From HyVt-560 sp964577195 (GTDB lineage Bacteria; Pseudomonadota; Gammaproteobacteria; UWMA-0217), in contig CAZNYF010000028.1 of the NCBI GenBank assembly GCA_964577195.1, forward strand, positions 1 through 20,509: a stretch of 20,509 nucleotides of DNA, given 5' to 3'. Under the pieces are notes generated by a model. That model was not told where the DNA came from. It did no database searches and saw only the letters and a list, made by a program, of their open reading frames with translations. Below, piece by piece: positions 7,270-14,993 of the stretch (positions within the stretch are counted from its first letter, which is position 1; every line of letters begins with the position of its first letter). The translations under genes were made by a program, and so were the position numbers.

Positions 7270-8730
7270 ATGAGTTTTCAGGAACTCCATGCAAGGTTCA
7301 ATCGACAATTTCAGGAAAATAAAGCCTGGAAGCTGTTACGGGCGAAAAACGCACCGCTGATCCTGGGATTTTTGGCCGATCTTTTTAGGGAATCCACTGA
7401 TGTTCCGTTTGGTAAAGCGCGTGTGGCGCTGGATGCGGAGTTGGCTCGCAGTCGTGAATTGGGTATCTGGCAGACAGATAGCAATGCGATGGTTTATTTG
7501 CGTGAGTGGATACAGGCGGGCTGGTTGCGCGAGCTGAATGATCAGGTCAGCAAGACGGATGCTTGTGAAGTGGCCTTGAGGTTTTGCCAAAGTCTTGATC
7601 AGCGAGAAACTTCTGCGACCGCTTCTCACCTGCGTATCGTGCAGGAAGCAGTGCGGGAATTAACGCTTGCCATTAATCCTAATATCAAGTTGCGTATTGC
7701 TTTGCTAAAAGCGAAACAGGCAGAAATTCAGCACGAAGTCGATGCGCTGAATGCAGGGGTAGTTTCGATATTATCTGAAGCAGAACAACGCGAGCGTTTG
7801 AAAGAAATCTACCAGCTGGCTTCGGTATTAACGGGGGATTTTCGGCGTATTGAAGATGAAATCCGCGAGATGGATCAAACGCTGCGGGTTGAAATTATCG
7901 AATCCAATCATAGCCGTGGTGAAGTATTACTCGGTGTGCTGGAAAAAGAACAGCTGCTTACCAGCACCGACGCCGGGCGGGCTTTTGAAGGTTTTTTTCA
8001 GCTGTTGTGCGATCAAAACCGCAGCATGGAATTCAGAGAGCAATTACGTTCCCTCTTGAATCAACCGGTTTCCCGGCATTTAACCCAGCAGCAAAGCGGG
8101 TTTTTGCGGCAGTTAATGCGCGAGCTTTCCAAAGAGAGCGAACGTGTTTTTCAGATCAGGCGGCGCACCGAGGAAAGCTTAAGAGCCTATATCGAAAGTG
8201 GTGCGCATCTGGAAATCAGGGCGATAGAAAAACTGCTGGGTCAGCTAGAGCGGCATGCGGTTGAATTTAGAGAAAAAGGCATTGATTTACGCACTGGTCT
8301 GGATATTAATTTACCGTCTGGCTCGGTTAAAACCAGTTCACCGCAAAGCATGAAATTAAAAATGCCGGAGGAAGCGCTGGATACCAGCGATGTACGAGCA
8401 CATATTAATTCAAATAATCCCAGTGCAGAAATGCTCAATAGTCTTGAGTCTGTAAAAGTCATTGAAGTTGCGAAAAACATGCTCGAAATTCTGCGTGCTG
8501 AAGGCCCGTTAACAATTTCCCATATTACCGAATACTATCCACTCAAATCAGGTCTGGAAGAATTAGTCGCTTGTTTAAGAGTGGCAAAAGCAGTGGGGGC
8601 AACAGAAATAAATGAACGGGAGCAGGTGGAACTCACCGACAAACACGGTAATCAGGTCAGGGCAACCATTCCAGTATACTTATTAAGTGCGGAGCAATTT
8701 CCCGAGCGCATTGAGGATACGGCGTTATGA
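7270..8730 (+). CDS. jetA: Wadjet type I subunit JetA (MksF-like kleisin, DUF3375)
   Basis: A kleisin-like subunit that links the SMC heads of the JetABC condensin-like complex, which detects and extrudes small circular DNA for cutting by JetD (family knowledge from Wadjet/MksBEFG). The product is 486 aa from the ATG at 7270; a TTG at 7258 would add four residues and neither start has a clear Shine-Dalgarno. The DUF3375 opening is recognisable (MSFQELHARFNRQF, then WKLLRAKNAPLILGFL), as are the central helical, coiled-coil-prone region (residues about 130-220, and 280-345) and a C-terminal winged-helix-like end. It is the first gene of the operon, overlapping jetB by four bases. MksF of the housekeeping Mks condensins is related, but the adjacent jetD marks this as the defence form. 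Confidence 0.93.
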   Translation: MSFQELHARFNRQFQENKAWKLLRAKNAPLILGFLADLFRESTDVPFGKARVALDAELARSRELGIWQTDSNAMVYLREWIQAGWLRELNDQVSKTDACEVALRFCQSLDQRETSATASHLRIVQEAVRELTLAINPNIKLRIALLKAKQAEIQHEVDALNAGVVSILSEAEQRERLKEIYQLASVLTGDFRRIEDEIREMDQTLRVEIIESNHSRGEVLLGVLEKEQLLTSTDAGRAFEGFFQLLCDQNRSMEFREQLRSLLNQPVSRHLTQQQSGFLRQLMRELSKESERVFQIRRRTEESLRAYIESGAHLEIRAIEKLLGQLERHAVEFREKGIDLRTGLDINLPSGSVKTSSPQSMKLKMPEEALDTSDVRAHINSNNPSAEMLNSLESVKVIEVAKNMLEILRAEGPLTISHITEYYPLKSGLEELVACLRVAKAVGATEINEREQVELTDKHGNQVRATIPVYLLSAEQFPERIEDTAL

Positions 8731-9545
8731 CCGATAAACCTGACAATGGCTCAACCAGCCCAACGAATAAATCCTATGAAACGACAGCTTCCCCTTTCTT
8801 TGATCAATTTCGGGAAAATACCGCACATCAAAATAGCGAAAAAAATACGACTGCTGAAGTAAATTCTATTCCTTCTGACAATGACGTTACCATTGACTCT
8901 GCGGAGCAGACGGACTCTTCCGCCTCTATCGTTAAAGGCCGGTTGCCACCCGAAGCCAAGCGAGCACTGGTGAATTTAATGCGTATGGGATCAATTATTG
9001 CGACGCAAAAACCCAAGCTGTTTGAGCAAATTTGTCGCCATGAAGAACTGATTCAGGCACATTTATCTGATATGTACTTGAGATTATTGCTCGATGAAAA
9101 AGCCGGTGTGGCGCTGGTTTTACAGCAGGAAATAATCGGGGATGGTGGTGAAGAAGATGATATCTATACACTAATCACACCTCGAACCCTGACATTAAAC
9201 GACAGTTTATTGCTGCTGGTATTACGCAAATATTATCAAGACCGTGAAGCGGCCGGTGAGCAACGAATTATTATTGATATTGAACAAATCGAAGCATTTT
9301 TAACGCCATTTTTGCCGCTGAGCAACAGTTCAAAATCGGATCGGAGAAAACTCTCCACATCGCTCTCAAGAATGACTGAACGGAAAATACTCAGCAGTGT
9401 ACGGGGTGAAGATTCACGCTTTGAAATTACGGCGGTTATCCGCTATGTGGTCAGCGCTGAATTTCTCGAACGCTTGTTGGCTGAATACCAGAAACTGGCA
9501 AAGGCAGCAGCAAATGAAAATGTCGGGACAGGAAATGTAGAATAA
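8727..9545 (+). CDS. jetB: Wadjet type I subunit JetB (MksE-like, DUF4194)
   Basis: A KITE-type accessory subunit that binds the kleisin JetA in the Wadjet condensin-like complex. The product is 272 aa. Residues 1-70 are polar, Ser/Thr/Glu/Asp-rich and probably disordered. The DUF4194 region follows, from about residue 72 (LPPEAKRALVNLMRMG), with tandem winged-helix character, the ITPRTLTLNDSLLLLVLRKYY block near residues 150-172, and the TSLSRMTERKILSSV helix-turn segment. The ATG overlaps the jetA stop (ATGA), with a GAGGA about ten bases upstream as ribosome site. The stop overlaps the jetC start by one base (TAATG). This tight coupling fits fixed-ratio assembly of a complex. Confidence 0.93.
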   Translation: MTDKPDNGSTSPTNKSYETTASPFFDQFRENTAHQNSEKNTTAEVNSIPSDNDVTIDSAEQTDSSASIVKGRLPPEAKRALVNLMRMGSIIATQKPKLFEQICRHEELIQAHLSDMYLRLLLDEKAGVALVLQQEIIGDGGEEDDIYTLITPRTLTLNDSLLLLVLRKYYQDREAAGEQRIIIDIEQIEAFLTPFLPLSNSSKSDRRKLSTSLSRMTERKILSSVRGEDSRFEITAVIRYVVSAEFLERLLAEYQKLAKAAANENVGTGNVE

Positions 9546-12500
9546 TGCCAAAAGCAACCAAGACACCAGATGGCTCAAACACAAACAACCTGTTCCCTAT
9601 CGGACAGATTCGTTTGTCGCGTTTATCTGTTTATAACTGGGGGTCTTTTCATGGGTTGCATAGTGCCTCGATTGATCCAGTCGGCACGTTAATTACCGGA
9701 GATAACGGTGCGGGAAAATCTACTTTAATTGATGGATTAATGGCGTTATTGCTACCGGCAGGCAAGGCCAGTTTTAATGTCGCAGCGGCTCAGGGTGACC
9801 GTACTGATCGTTCATTATTATCCTATATGCGCGGCAGTTATGGTTCGGTGCATGATGGCGCAACAACGCGGGTAAAAAGCAAACGGGAAGGCGCGGTAGT
9901 GACCGGTTTGAGCGCTAACTATATCGCTGATGATGGCTCAAAAATCACCCTCGCAGCATTGTTTTGGACAACGCAGGCATCCAACTCGCTAAGCGATGTG
10001 AAACGCCTCTACATGGTTGCTCAATGTGAGTTTAAATTAAATCTTCTGCTGGAAGATTTTGGTCAAGGTGATGTTCGCGCGTTAAAGCATCGTTTAAAAG
10101 AAAATTTACAGGTGAGCTATTGTGACAATAATTTCACAGAGTATCAGGAAGTGTATCGACGTCTGCTGTACATGGATAATAAAAATGCACCGGCGCTATT
10201 ATCCCGTGCGCTTGGCTTAAAGAAAATTGATGATTTAACGCAGTTGATTCGGGAGCTGGTTTTGGAACCCAGTTCTGTGAAAGAAGATGCGCAGAAAGTC
10301 GTCTATGAGTTTGCTGATCTGGTTGCCATTCACGGTGAGCTTACCGATGCCAAATTCCGTCAGGAAGCGTTGCAGAAATTACCGGCTATTGAGGCTAAAT
10401 TAACCCGGTTGGAATCCGAGCTGGCCTCGTTGATTGCCGAGCGTGAGGGGCTTGCGGTATTTATTGCCGAACAGTGTGTGGCGCTTTGGACGGGCTGGGT
10501 ACAAAGTATAGAAAAAATTCTGCAGAAAATTATCATTGAAATTGAACAGCTTAAAGAGCAGGAGCAGCAGGCTGAGTTACTCACCGAGCAGTGTCATGAA
10601 GCCTACATTCAGGCGGGTGGCAACCGGATCGAAGACATTAAAAAAGAGGCGCGGCAGGTTCGTGAGAAGCTTGAACGAATCACTGTCACCGCAGCCGATT
10701 ATCAAAAACTGGTCGCAGATTTAGAGCTTGATACTCAACTGGATCGCTTCAGTTATGAAAATAATCAGTCAATTGCGAAACAAAAACTGAGCAATATCGA
10801 AGCAGAACACAAGGCGAAACAAAATGCGTTTGCGGATAAACGTGTTTTGTTTCAGAAAAAAGATGATGAGAAAAAAATCCTCATCGAAACAATCAGAGAA
10901 ATCGAGTCCAGACCGAATTCCAATATTGATCCCGCTTATCAACGGATGCGGGACAAAATGGTGGAGGTGCTGGATCTGGATGATGATCAATGCCTCTTTA
11001 TTGGCGAACTCATGGATGTTAATGCTGCCCATCAATCCTGGCAGGGAGCCATTGAACGCGCCTTGGGCGGCTTGAGAACCACGCTGGCGGTGCCGAAAAA
11101 TAATTATCATTTGGTCACTCGCTGGTTAAACCAGACACATACGGGTTTGCATGTTCGAGTCCAAATTGTCGATAAAGCAAGCTATGCAATAAAGCAGACG
11201 GCTGAATTTAAATCGGATGGGTTTTTACGCAAACTGGTGTGGAAAGAGCATCCTTATCGTGATTGGCTAAAACACCATTTGGTGCGTTTTGATCTGCATT
11301 GCGTCACCTCAACTGAGGTGTTGGATAAAACACCTTTTTCCATGACACAACAAGGCTTAATGCATAAGGATAAAGGCCGTTTTGAAAAAATTGATCGGTA
11401 TAAAGTGGATGACCGCAGAAACTGGCAACTCGGTTTTTCCAACAAGTCCCGGTTGGCGCTGTTAAAGCAGGATGAAAAGAATCTCAGTCATGAAGTGCTG
11501 GGACTGGCAAAAGCGGCTGCCGAAGCGCGGGCAGAAATGAATGAGACAACCCGGCTAGCCAATAATTGGGAGAAACTGACGGGATTTCAATGGTCGGACA
11601 TTGATGCGCCTCGTTGGCAGAAGACAGCCAGTGATTTAAAAACCATGCTGTTTGAGCTGGAACATGCCAATCAAGATTTAGCCAGTGCTAAAGCGCATTG
11701 GGAAAACGCCAAGGTAAAAGCATCCACTATTCGGCAAAATCGGGAAGAAAAATCCCGCCAGCAAGCGGTTGAACAGGCGGCGCTCGAACATGCGCAACAG
11801 CAATTGGCGAATTATCAGCAAACAACCAGTGCGGGTCTACCTGATTCCACGCGTGAATTACTCCGTAAAAGGTCGGTCATTATTCAAGATGAGCAGCTGA
11901 ATAATATTCAGGTGTATGAAAATAATATTCGCAATAAAATTGATACCTTGCACAGTAAAGCCAGTGACCGAAAACAGCGAGCCAGTAATGAAGCTACCGG
12001 GGTGATGGTCGCCTTCCGGCAGAAATGGGAAATCATTGCCAAAGAATGGAGTGCGACGATTCAAAGCCTGCCGGATTATTTACAGCATCTGGCGGAGCTG
12101 GAAAAAGAAGGTTTGCCTTTACTGGTTGAGAAGTTCAAGCAACGATTAAATCTTCATGCAACGCAATCTATCGCCAACATTAAATCTCGTATTGAAGCGG
12201 AACGCGAAGATATTACTGAGCGAATTGATACGATTAATCAGGTACTCAAGCGCACTGAATTCAAACCCGGTTCGCATTTAAAACTGGGTATCAAACCGGA
12301 GCAGTTTCCTCATGTAAAAGAATTTAATCGTAAAGTCGGGCGTGTATTGAGCCAGGTTGCCAGTAACGATCAGGAGCAGCGGTTTGTTGGCTTGCAGCAA
12401 GTCGTAGAAATTCTTGATCGCGCAAGCGCACCGGCAACTGCGCATAATCTGGAAAGCCTGCGCTTGCTCGATCCGCGTCATCAGCTCTCTTTTCATGCGG

Positions 12501-12943
12501 AAGAAATTGAAACCGCCAGCCGAAAAGTACTGGATGTACTGGAATCATCCAGTGGAAAATCAGGTGGTGAAAAAGAGTCTTTTGCCGGGACGATAGTGGC
12601 TGCCAGTCTGGCCTATGTCCTGACGCCCGATGGTTGTGATCGACCGGTTTACAGTACTGTGTTTCTGGATGAGGCATTTTCCAATACCGCTGAGGCCGTC
12701 AGTCGGCGGGTTTTGCGGGTGTTCAGGGAATTGAATATTCATGTGAATTTAATTACACCCTATAAGAACCTGAATCTGGCAAGAGAGTCTGCAAAGTCTT
12801 TAATCATAGCCGAGCGAGATCAGGAAAATCACGAAAGTCGTTTGTGTGAAGTCACCTGGGAAGATATTGATCAACAGCAGACACAACAAAAGCAAAAATT
12901 GGCGACTGAGGCGGCTTTCTTAGGCGCTGTTTTGGATGAATAA
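9545..12943 (+). CDS. jetC: Wadjet type I SMC ATPase JetC (MksB-like)
   Basis: The ATP-driven SMC motor of the Wadjet complex, thought to extrude DNA loops and detect small closed circles (family knowledge). At 1132 aa it is of normal length. The N-terminal head half has Walker A GDNGAGKS at residues 52-59. Long coiled coils follow, near residues 265-460 and 640-900, rich in Glu, Gln, Lys and Leu. The region between them, about 465-640, carries a hinge-like domain with LDLDDDQCLFIGELMDV and WQGAIERALGG. The C-terminal head half has the ABC signature SGGEKE at 1006-1011 and Walker B VFLDEAF with Asp1042 and Glu1043. All ATPase motifs are intact, so the protein should be active. It overlaps jetB by one base and jetD by eight. 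Confidence 0.95.
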   Translation: MPKATKTPDGSNTNNLFPIGQIRLSRLSVYNWGSFHGLHSASIDPVGTLITGDNGAGKSTLIDGLMALLLPAGKASFNVAAAQGDRTDRSLLSYMRGSYGSVHDGATTRVKSKREGAVVTGLSANYIADDGSKITLAALFWTTQASNSLSDVKRLYMVAQCEFKLNLLLEDFGQGDVRALKHRLKENLQVSYCDNNFTEYQEVYRRLLYMDNKNAPALLSRALGLKKIDDLTQLIRELVLEPSSVKEDAQKVVYEFADLVAIHGELTDAKFRQEALQKLPAIEAKLTRLESELASLIAEREGLAVFIAEQCVALWTGWVQSIEKILQKIIIEIEQLKEQEQQAELLTEQCHEAYIQAGGNRIEDIKKEARQVREKLERITVTAADYQKLVADLELDTQLDRFSYENNQSIAKQKLSNIEAEHKAKQNAFADKRVLFQKKDDEKKILIETIREIESRPNSNIDPAYQRMRDKMVEVLDLDDDQCLFIGELMDVNAAHQSWQGAIERALGGLRTTLAVPKNNYHLVTRWLNQTHTGLHVRVQIVDKASYAIKQTAEFKSDGFLRKLVWKEHPYRDWLKHHLVRFDLHCVTSTEVLDKTPFSMTQQGLMHKDKGRFEKIDRYKVDDRRNWQLGFSNKSRLALLKQDEKNLSHEVLGLAKAAAEARAEMNETTRLANNWEKLTGFQWSDIDAPRWQKTASDLKTMLFELEHANQDLASAKAHWENAKVKASTIRQNREEKSRQQAVEQAALEHAQQQLANYQQTTSAGLPDSTRELLRKRSVIIQDEQLNNIQVYENNIRNKIDTLHSKASDRKQRASNEATGVMVAFRQKWEIIAKEWSATIQSLPDYLQHLAELEKEGLPLLVEKFKQRLNLHATQSIANIKSRIEAEREDITERIDTINQVLKRTEFKPGSHLKLGIKPEQFPHVKEFNRKVGRVLSQVASNDQEQRFVGLQQVVEILDRASAPATAHNLESLRLLDPRHQLSFHAEEIETASRKVLDVLESSSGKSGGEKESFAGTIVAASLAYVLTPDGCDRPVYSTVFLDEAFSNTAEAVSRRVLRVFRELNIHVNLITPYKNLNLARESAKSLIIAERDQENHESRLCEVTWEDIDQQQTQQKQKLATEAAFLGAVLDE

Positions 12944-14123
12944 TTGGGGCTTATTTCCCGCTGCGGTTCACCGGCTGATTAAGTCACGCGAATGGGATAA
13001 TCAGAAAAATCTTCAGCATCGATTAATGGGCGAGCGGTCTTTTCCAATCTCGATTTCGCTCAAGCCACCCACAGGCCAGCAGCTGGTGGAGGACATCAAT
13101 CATTTTCAGCAATTCATTTTAGCCTGGCAGAAATTCTCCCAGCCTGAACTGGTTCGATGGGAGGCCAGAAACTATCGGTCCATCAAAAACCAACAAATTC
13201 CCCGATATTTAATGATTCCAACAATGCAGGCATTGCTTGCCTATCTGGGTAAGGATGCGGTTAAAAAAAGCCAGCAATGGGAAGCCCGCATGGCACCGTT
13301 GCTTGAGGTAAATAAGGCTTTTTTTAAGCCGCTGATCAAACACCGGAAAATACTGGAAGGACTCACCGCTACGGATATTGATGCACTGATTCATCTGTTG
13401 CCACAGCTACAGAAAAACGCTGGGCAGGGGCTTTATCTCCGCGCCTTACCCGTCAATGGAGTGGACACAAAATTTATTGAAACATTGATGCCGCTGATTT
13501 CAGAACTACTGGATGTTGTTGGTCACGGAGAAATTACAGCCGCAGGAGGGTTAACGCCATGGCTGGGTTGTAAGCCCAATCCGTCGGGCTGGCTTAATAT
13601 CAGACCGCTTTGTCCTGCTGTTCAAGCACGACTGGGTGGTTTTTCCATCCTCCAGCTACCGGTTGCCGAGCTTCGGGAGAAAGCACTTCCGGCAAAAAAT
13701 ATTCTGGTCATTGAAAATTTGCAGTCTGGTCTTGGCGCGCCACCGTTGGAAAATACCCTTGCCATCTTTGGCGGCGGAAGAAATGTAAGCTGGATGGATG
13801 CGAGTTGGTTAAAAGAAAAAAATCTTGGTTACTGGGGTGATATTGATACCTGGGGATTGACTATTTTAAGTGATGCAAGAGCACTTGCAGCGAATCTCAT
13901 TCCGCTAATGATGGATCGAGAAACCGTGTATCAATTCAAGGACAAAATGGTACCGGAACCGGAGAAATCTGCGATCCCTCAATATTTAACCCAGGCAGAA
14001 AAGATTCTGTTTAAAGAACTTGAGAATAATACCTATGGTGCTGGCCGATTGGAGCAAGAAAGAATATCGGCAGATTATATTAATCATTACTTGAGAGGTT
14101 GGCACTCACTAAGGGACGAGTGA
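12936..14123 (+). CDS. jetD: Wadjet type I nuclease subunit JetD (MksG-like, DUF3322 + DUF2220 Toprim)
   Basis: The effector of Wadjet: a Toprim-fold nuclease related to topoisomerase VI subunit A that cuts the DNA captured by JetABC (family knowledge). The product is 395 aa. The N-terminal DUF3322 part is at about residues 5-190 (with WEARNYRSIKNQQIPR), followed by the DUF2220/Toprim part at about 200-390. Metal-binding candidates are visible: Glu260 in VIENLQS and Asp302/Asp304 in YWGDIDTWG, with Asp327 in MMDRET. Its presence, fused to neither jetC nor jetA, distinguishes a defence Wadjet from an Mks condensin. The eight-base overlap with jetC shows it belongs to the operon. A palindromic repeat begins three bases after its stop. 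Confidence 0.94.
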   Translation: MNNWGLFPAAVHRLIKSREWDNQKNLQHRLMGERSFPISISLKPPTGQQLVEDINHFQQFILAWQKFSQPELVRWEARNYRSIKNQQIPRYLMIPTMQALLAYLGKDAVKKSQQWEARMAPLLEVNKAFFKPLIKHRKILEGLTATDIDALIHLLPQLQKNAGQGLYLRALPVNGVDTKFIETLMPLISELLDVVGHGEITAAGGLTPWLGCKPNPSGWLNIRPLCPAVQARLGGFSILQLPVAELREKALPAKNILVIENLQSGLGAPPLENTLAIFGGGRNVSWMDASWLKEKNLGYWGDIDTWGLTILSDARALAANLIPLMMDRETVYQFKDKMVPEPEKSAIPQYLTQAEKILFKELENNTYGAGRLEQERISADYINHYLRGWHSLRDE

Positions 14124-14125
14124 AT

Positions 14126-14261
14126 ATCTCTAATAATAGAAGTGTGATTTAGTTCTACTTTGTCACATTGTTCTGTGTAGGGTGCGCTATCACTTTTTGT
14201 TAAAGTGACAAGGTGCTGTTTAATGCGTTTCATTTGTGTGCTTCTATTTTTAGAGGTGCCC
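14126..14261. repeat. degenerate palindromic dispersed repeat after jetD
   Basis: ATCTCTAATAATAGAAG (14126-14142) and the complement of 14241-14257 agree at 15 of 17 positions, forming an inverted pair around about 100 bp. The right half, 14211-14261, is similar to 18663-18712: both have AGGTGCTG, then 21-22 diverged bases, then GCTTCTATTTTTAGAG and a closing GCCC. This indicates two copies of one dispersed element, of which this one has a decayed or enlarged left half. It starts directly after the jetD stop and ends just before the mlaC stop, so it fills the convergent gap. Confidence 0.65.
14158..14213. terminator. nested hairpin in the jetD-mlaC gap
   Basis: TCACTTT (14190-14196) pairs with AAAGTGA (14202-14208) around a 5-nt loop. 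An alternative longer-range pairing joins CTTTGTCAC (14158-14166) to GTGACAAGG (14205-14213). The site lies between the convergent 3' ends of jetD and mlaC and could end transcription from either side, but no U-run follows on either strand, so an intrinsic terminator is not proven. Confidence 0.35.
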
Positions 14262-14267
14262 TTCAAG

Positions 14268-14284
14268 GTAAGCTATTGCAACAT
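14268..14284 (+). repeat. 17-bp direct repeat, right copy (overlaps the mlaC stop)
   Basis: GTAAGCTATTGCAACAT, identical to 7115-7131. This copy covers the last codons and the TAG stop of mlaC (14275-14273 on the minus strand). Gene 3' ends are favoured insertion sites for mobile islands, which makes this copy a plausible attachment-site half; the link is inference. Confidence 0.75.
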
Positions 14285-14896
14285 AGCCTCTGCACCCAGT
14301 TGTTTTGCCAGTTGCTTAAAATTCTGTCGATAATACAGTACCGCGCTGCTGCCATCGGCGCTCACGTCATAGACTCTCCAACCCTGCGCAGAATTGGCAA
14401 AACGGAATACCAAACGGGTTGATTTACCATCGGGATAAAGCGCCCGTGCCAGCACATCAATCAACTGCTCATCCTTATTGCTGCGCTTTTTCAAGAGCTT
14501 GATTTTGGGCTGCTCACCCGATGTAGCAACCAAATGCTGGGTAAAACCACGGAAAAACATGCCTCCAAGCTTTTCTGTAAATACACGTTTTTGTTCTGGA
14601 CTCATGTGCTGATAATGCTTTCCGGACACCAGTTTCGCCATTTTTTGCATATCAAATTTTGGCTGGATCTGCTTATTGAGAAACGCATCACGTGCCTTTG
14701 GATCATTAAACTGATCACTACTCATGAATGTCTGTAACTGATAAATTCCTTCGCGAAAAACATCTGCGGGAGTCGGCTTTTGATCAGCCTGCTGTTGCGT
14801 TTGAGGGGCTGCCGCTTGCTCCACAGGATTGGCTATCGCAGGCGAACTTACGAGCAAAACCATCAAGCAGGACAATAAGATTTTGAGCTTTAACAT
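14273..14896 (-). CDS. mlaC: MlaC/Ttg2D-family periplasmic phospholipid-binding protein
   Basis: The periplasmic shuttle of the Mla pathway, which carries phospholipids between the outer membrane and the inner-membrane MlaFEDB transporter. The 207-aa product starts with a Sec signal peptide (MLKLKILLSCLMVLLVSSPAIA, cleavage near residue 22), then a Gln/Pro-rich linker to about residue 45. The Tol_Tol_Ttg2 domain follows, with FDMQKMAKLVSGKHYQHMSPEQ near 80-102 and VYDVSADGSSAVLYYRQNF near 171-189. The ATG has a good AGGAG eight bases upstream. It stands alone: no mlaF, mlaE, mlaD or mlaB is adjacent, so it is either a detached component or a paralogue. The C-terminus (GAEAMLQ) is short compared with the E. 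coli protein, and the stop lies in the 17-bp repeat. Confidence 0.88.
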   Translation of the reverse strand: MLKLKILLSCLMVLLVSSPAIANPVEQAAAPQTQQQADQKPTPADVFREGIYQLQTFMSSDQFNDPKARDAFLNKQIQPKFDMQKMAKLVSGKHYQHMSPEQKRVFTEKLGGMFFRGFTQHLVATSGEQPKIKLLKKRSNKDEQLIDVLARALYPDGKSTRLVFRFANSAQGWRVYDVSADGSSAVLYYRQNFKQLAKQLGAEAMLQ

Positions 14897-14926
14897 TTGA
14901 CTACTCCTAGAGCTGGGTAAGCATTG

Positions 14927-14955
14927 GTTATACGCTTGTTTCCAGTTACGTGCAA
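14927..14955 (-). promoter_or_regulatory. candidate mlaC promoter
   Basis: Minus-strand TTGCAC (14955-14950) and TATAAC (14932-14927) with an exact 17-bp spacer. The -10 is five of six to consensus. Predicted initiation is about 25 bases before the mlaC ATG, leaving room for its AGGAG ribosome site. Confidence 0.5.
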
Positions 14956-14993
14956 AGGCTATGATTGATTAAAAGGGAACTTATAAAATTAAG

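Noticed and set aside
7115..14284. The Wadjet operon as a transposon carrying its own recombinase.
   Set aside because: No integrase, transposase or terminal inverted repeats are found between the direct repeats; only the passive flanking-repeat observation is kept.
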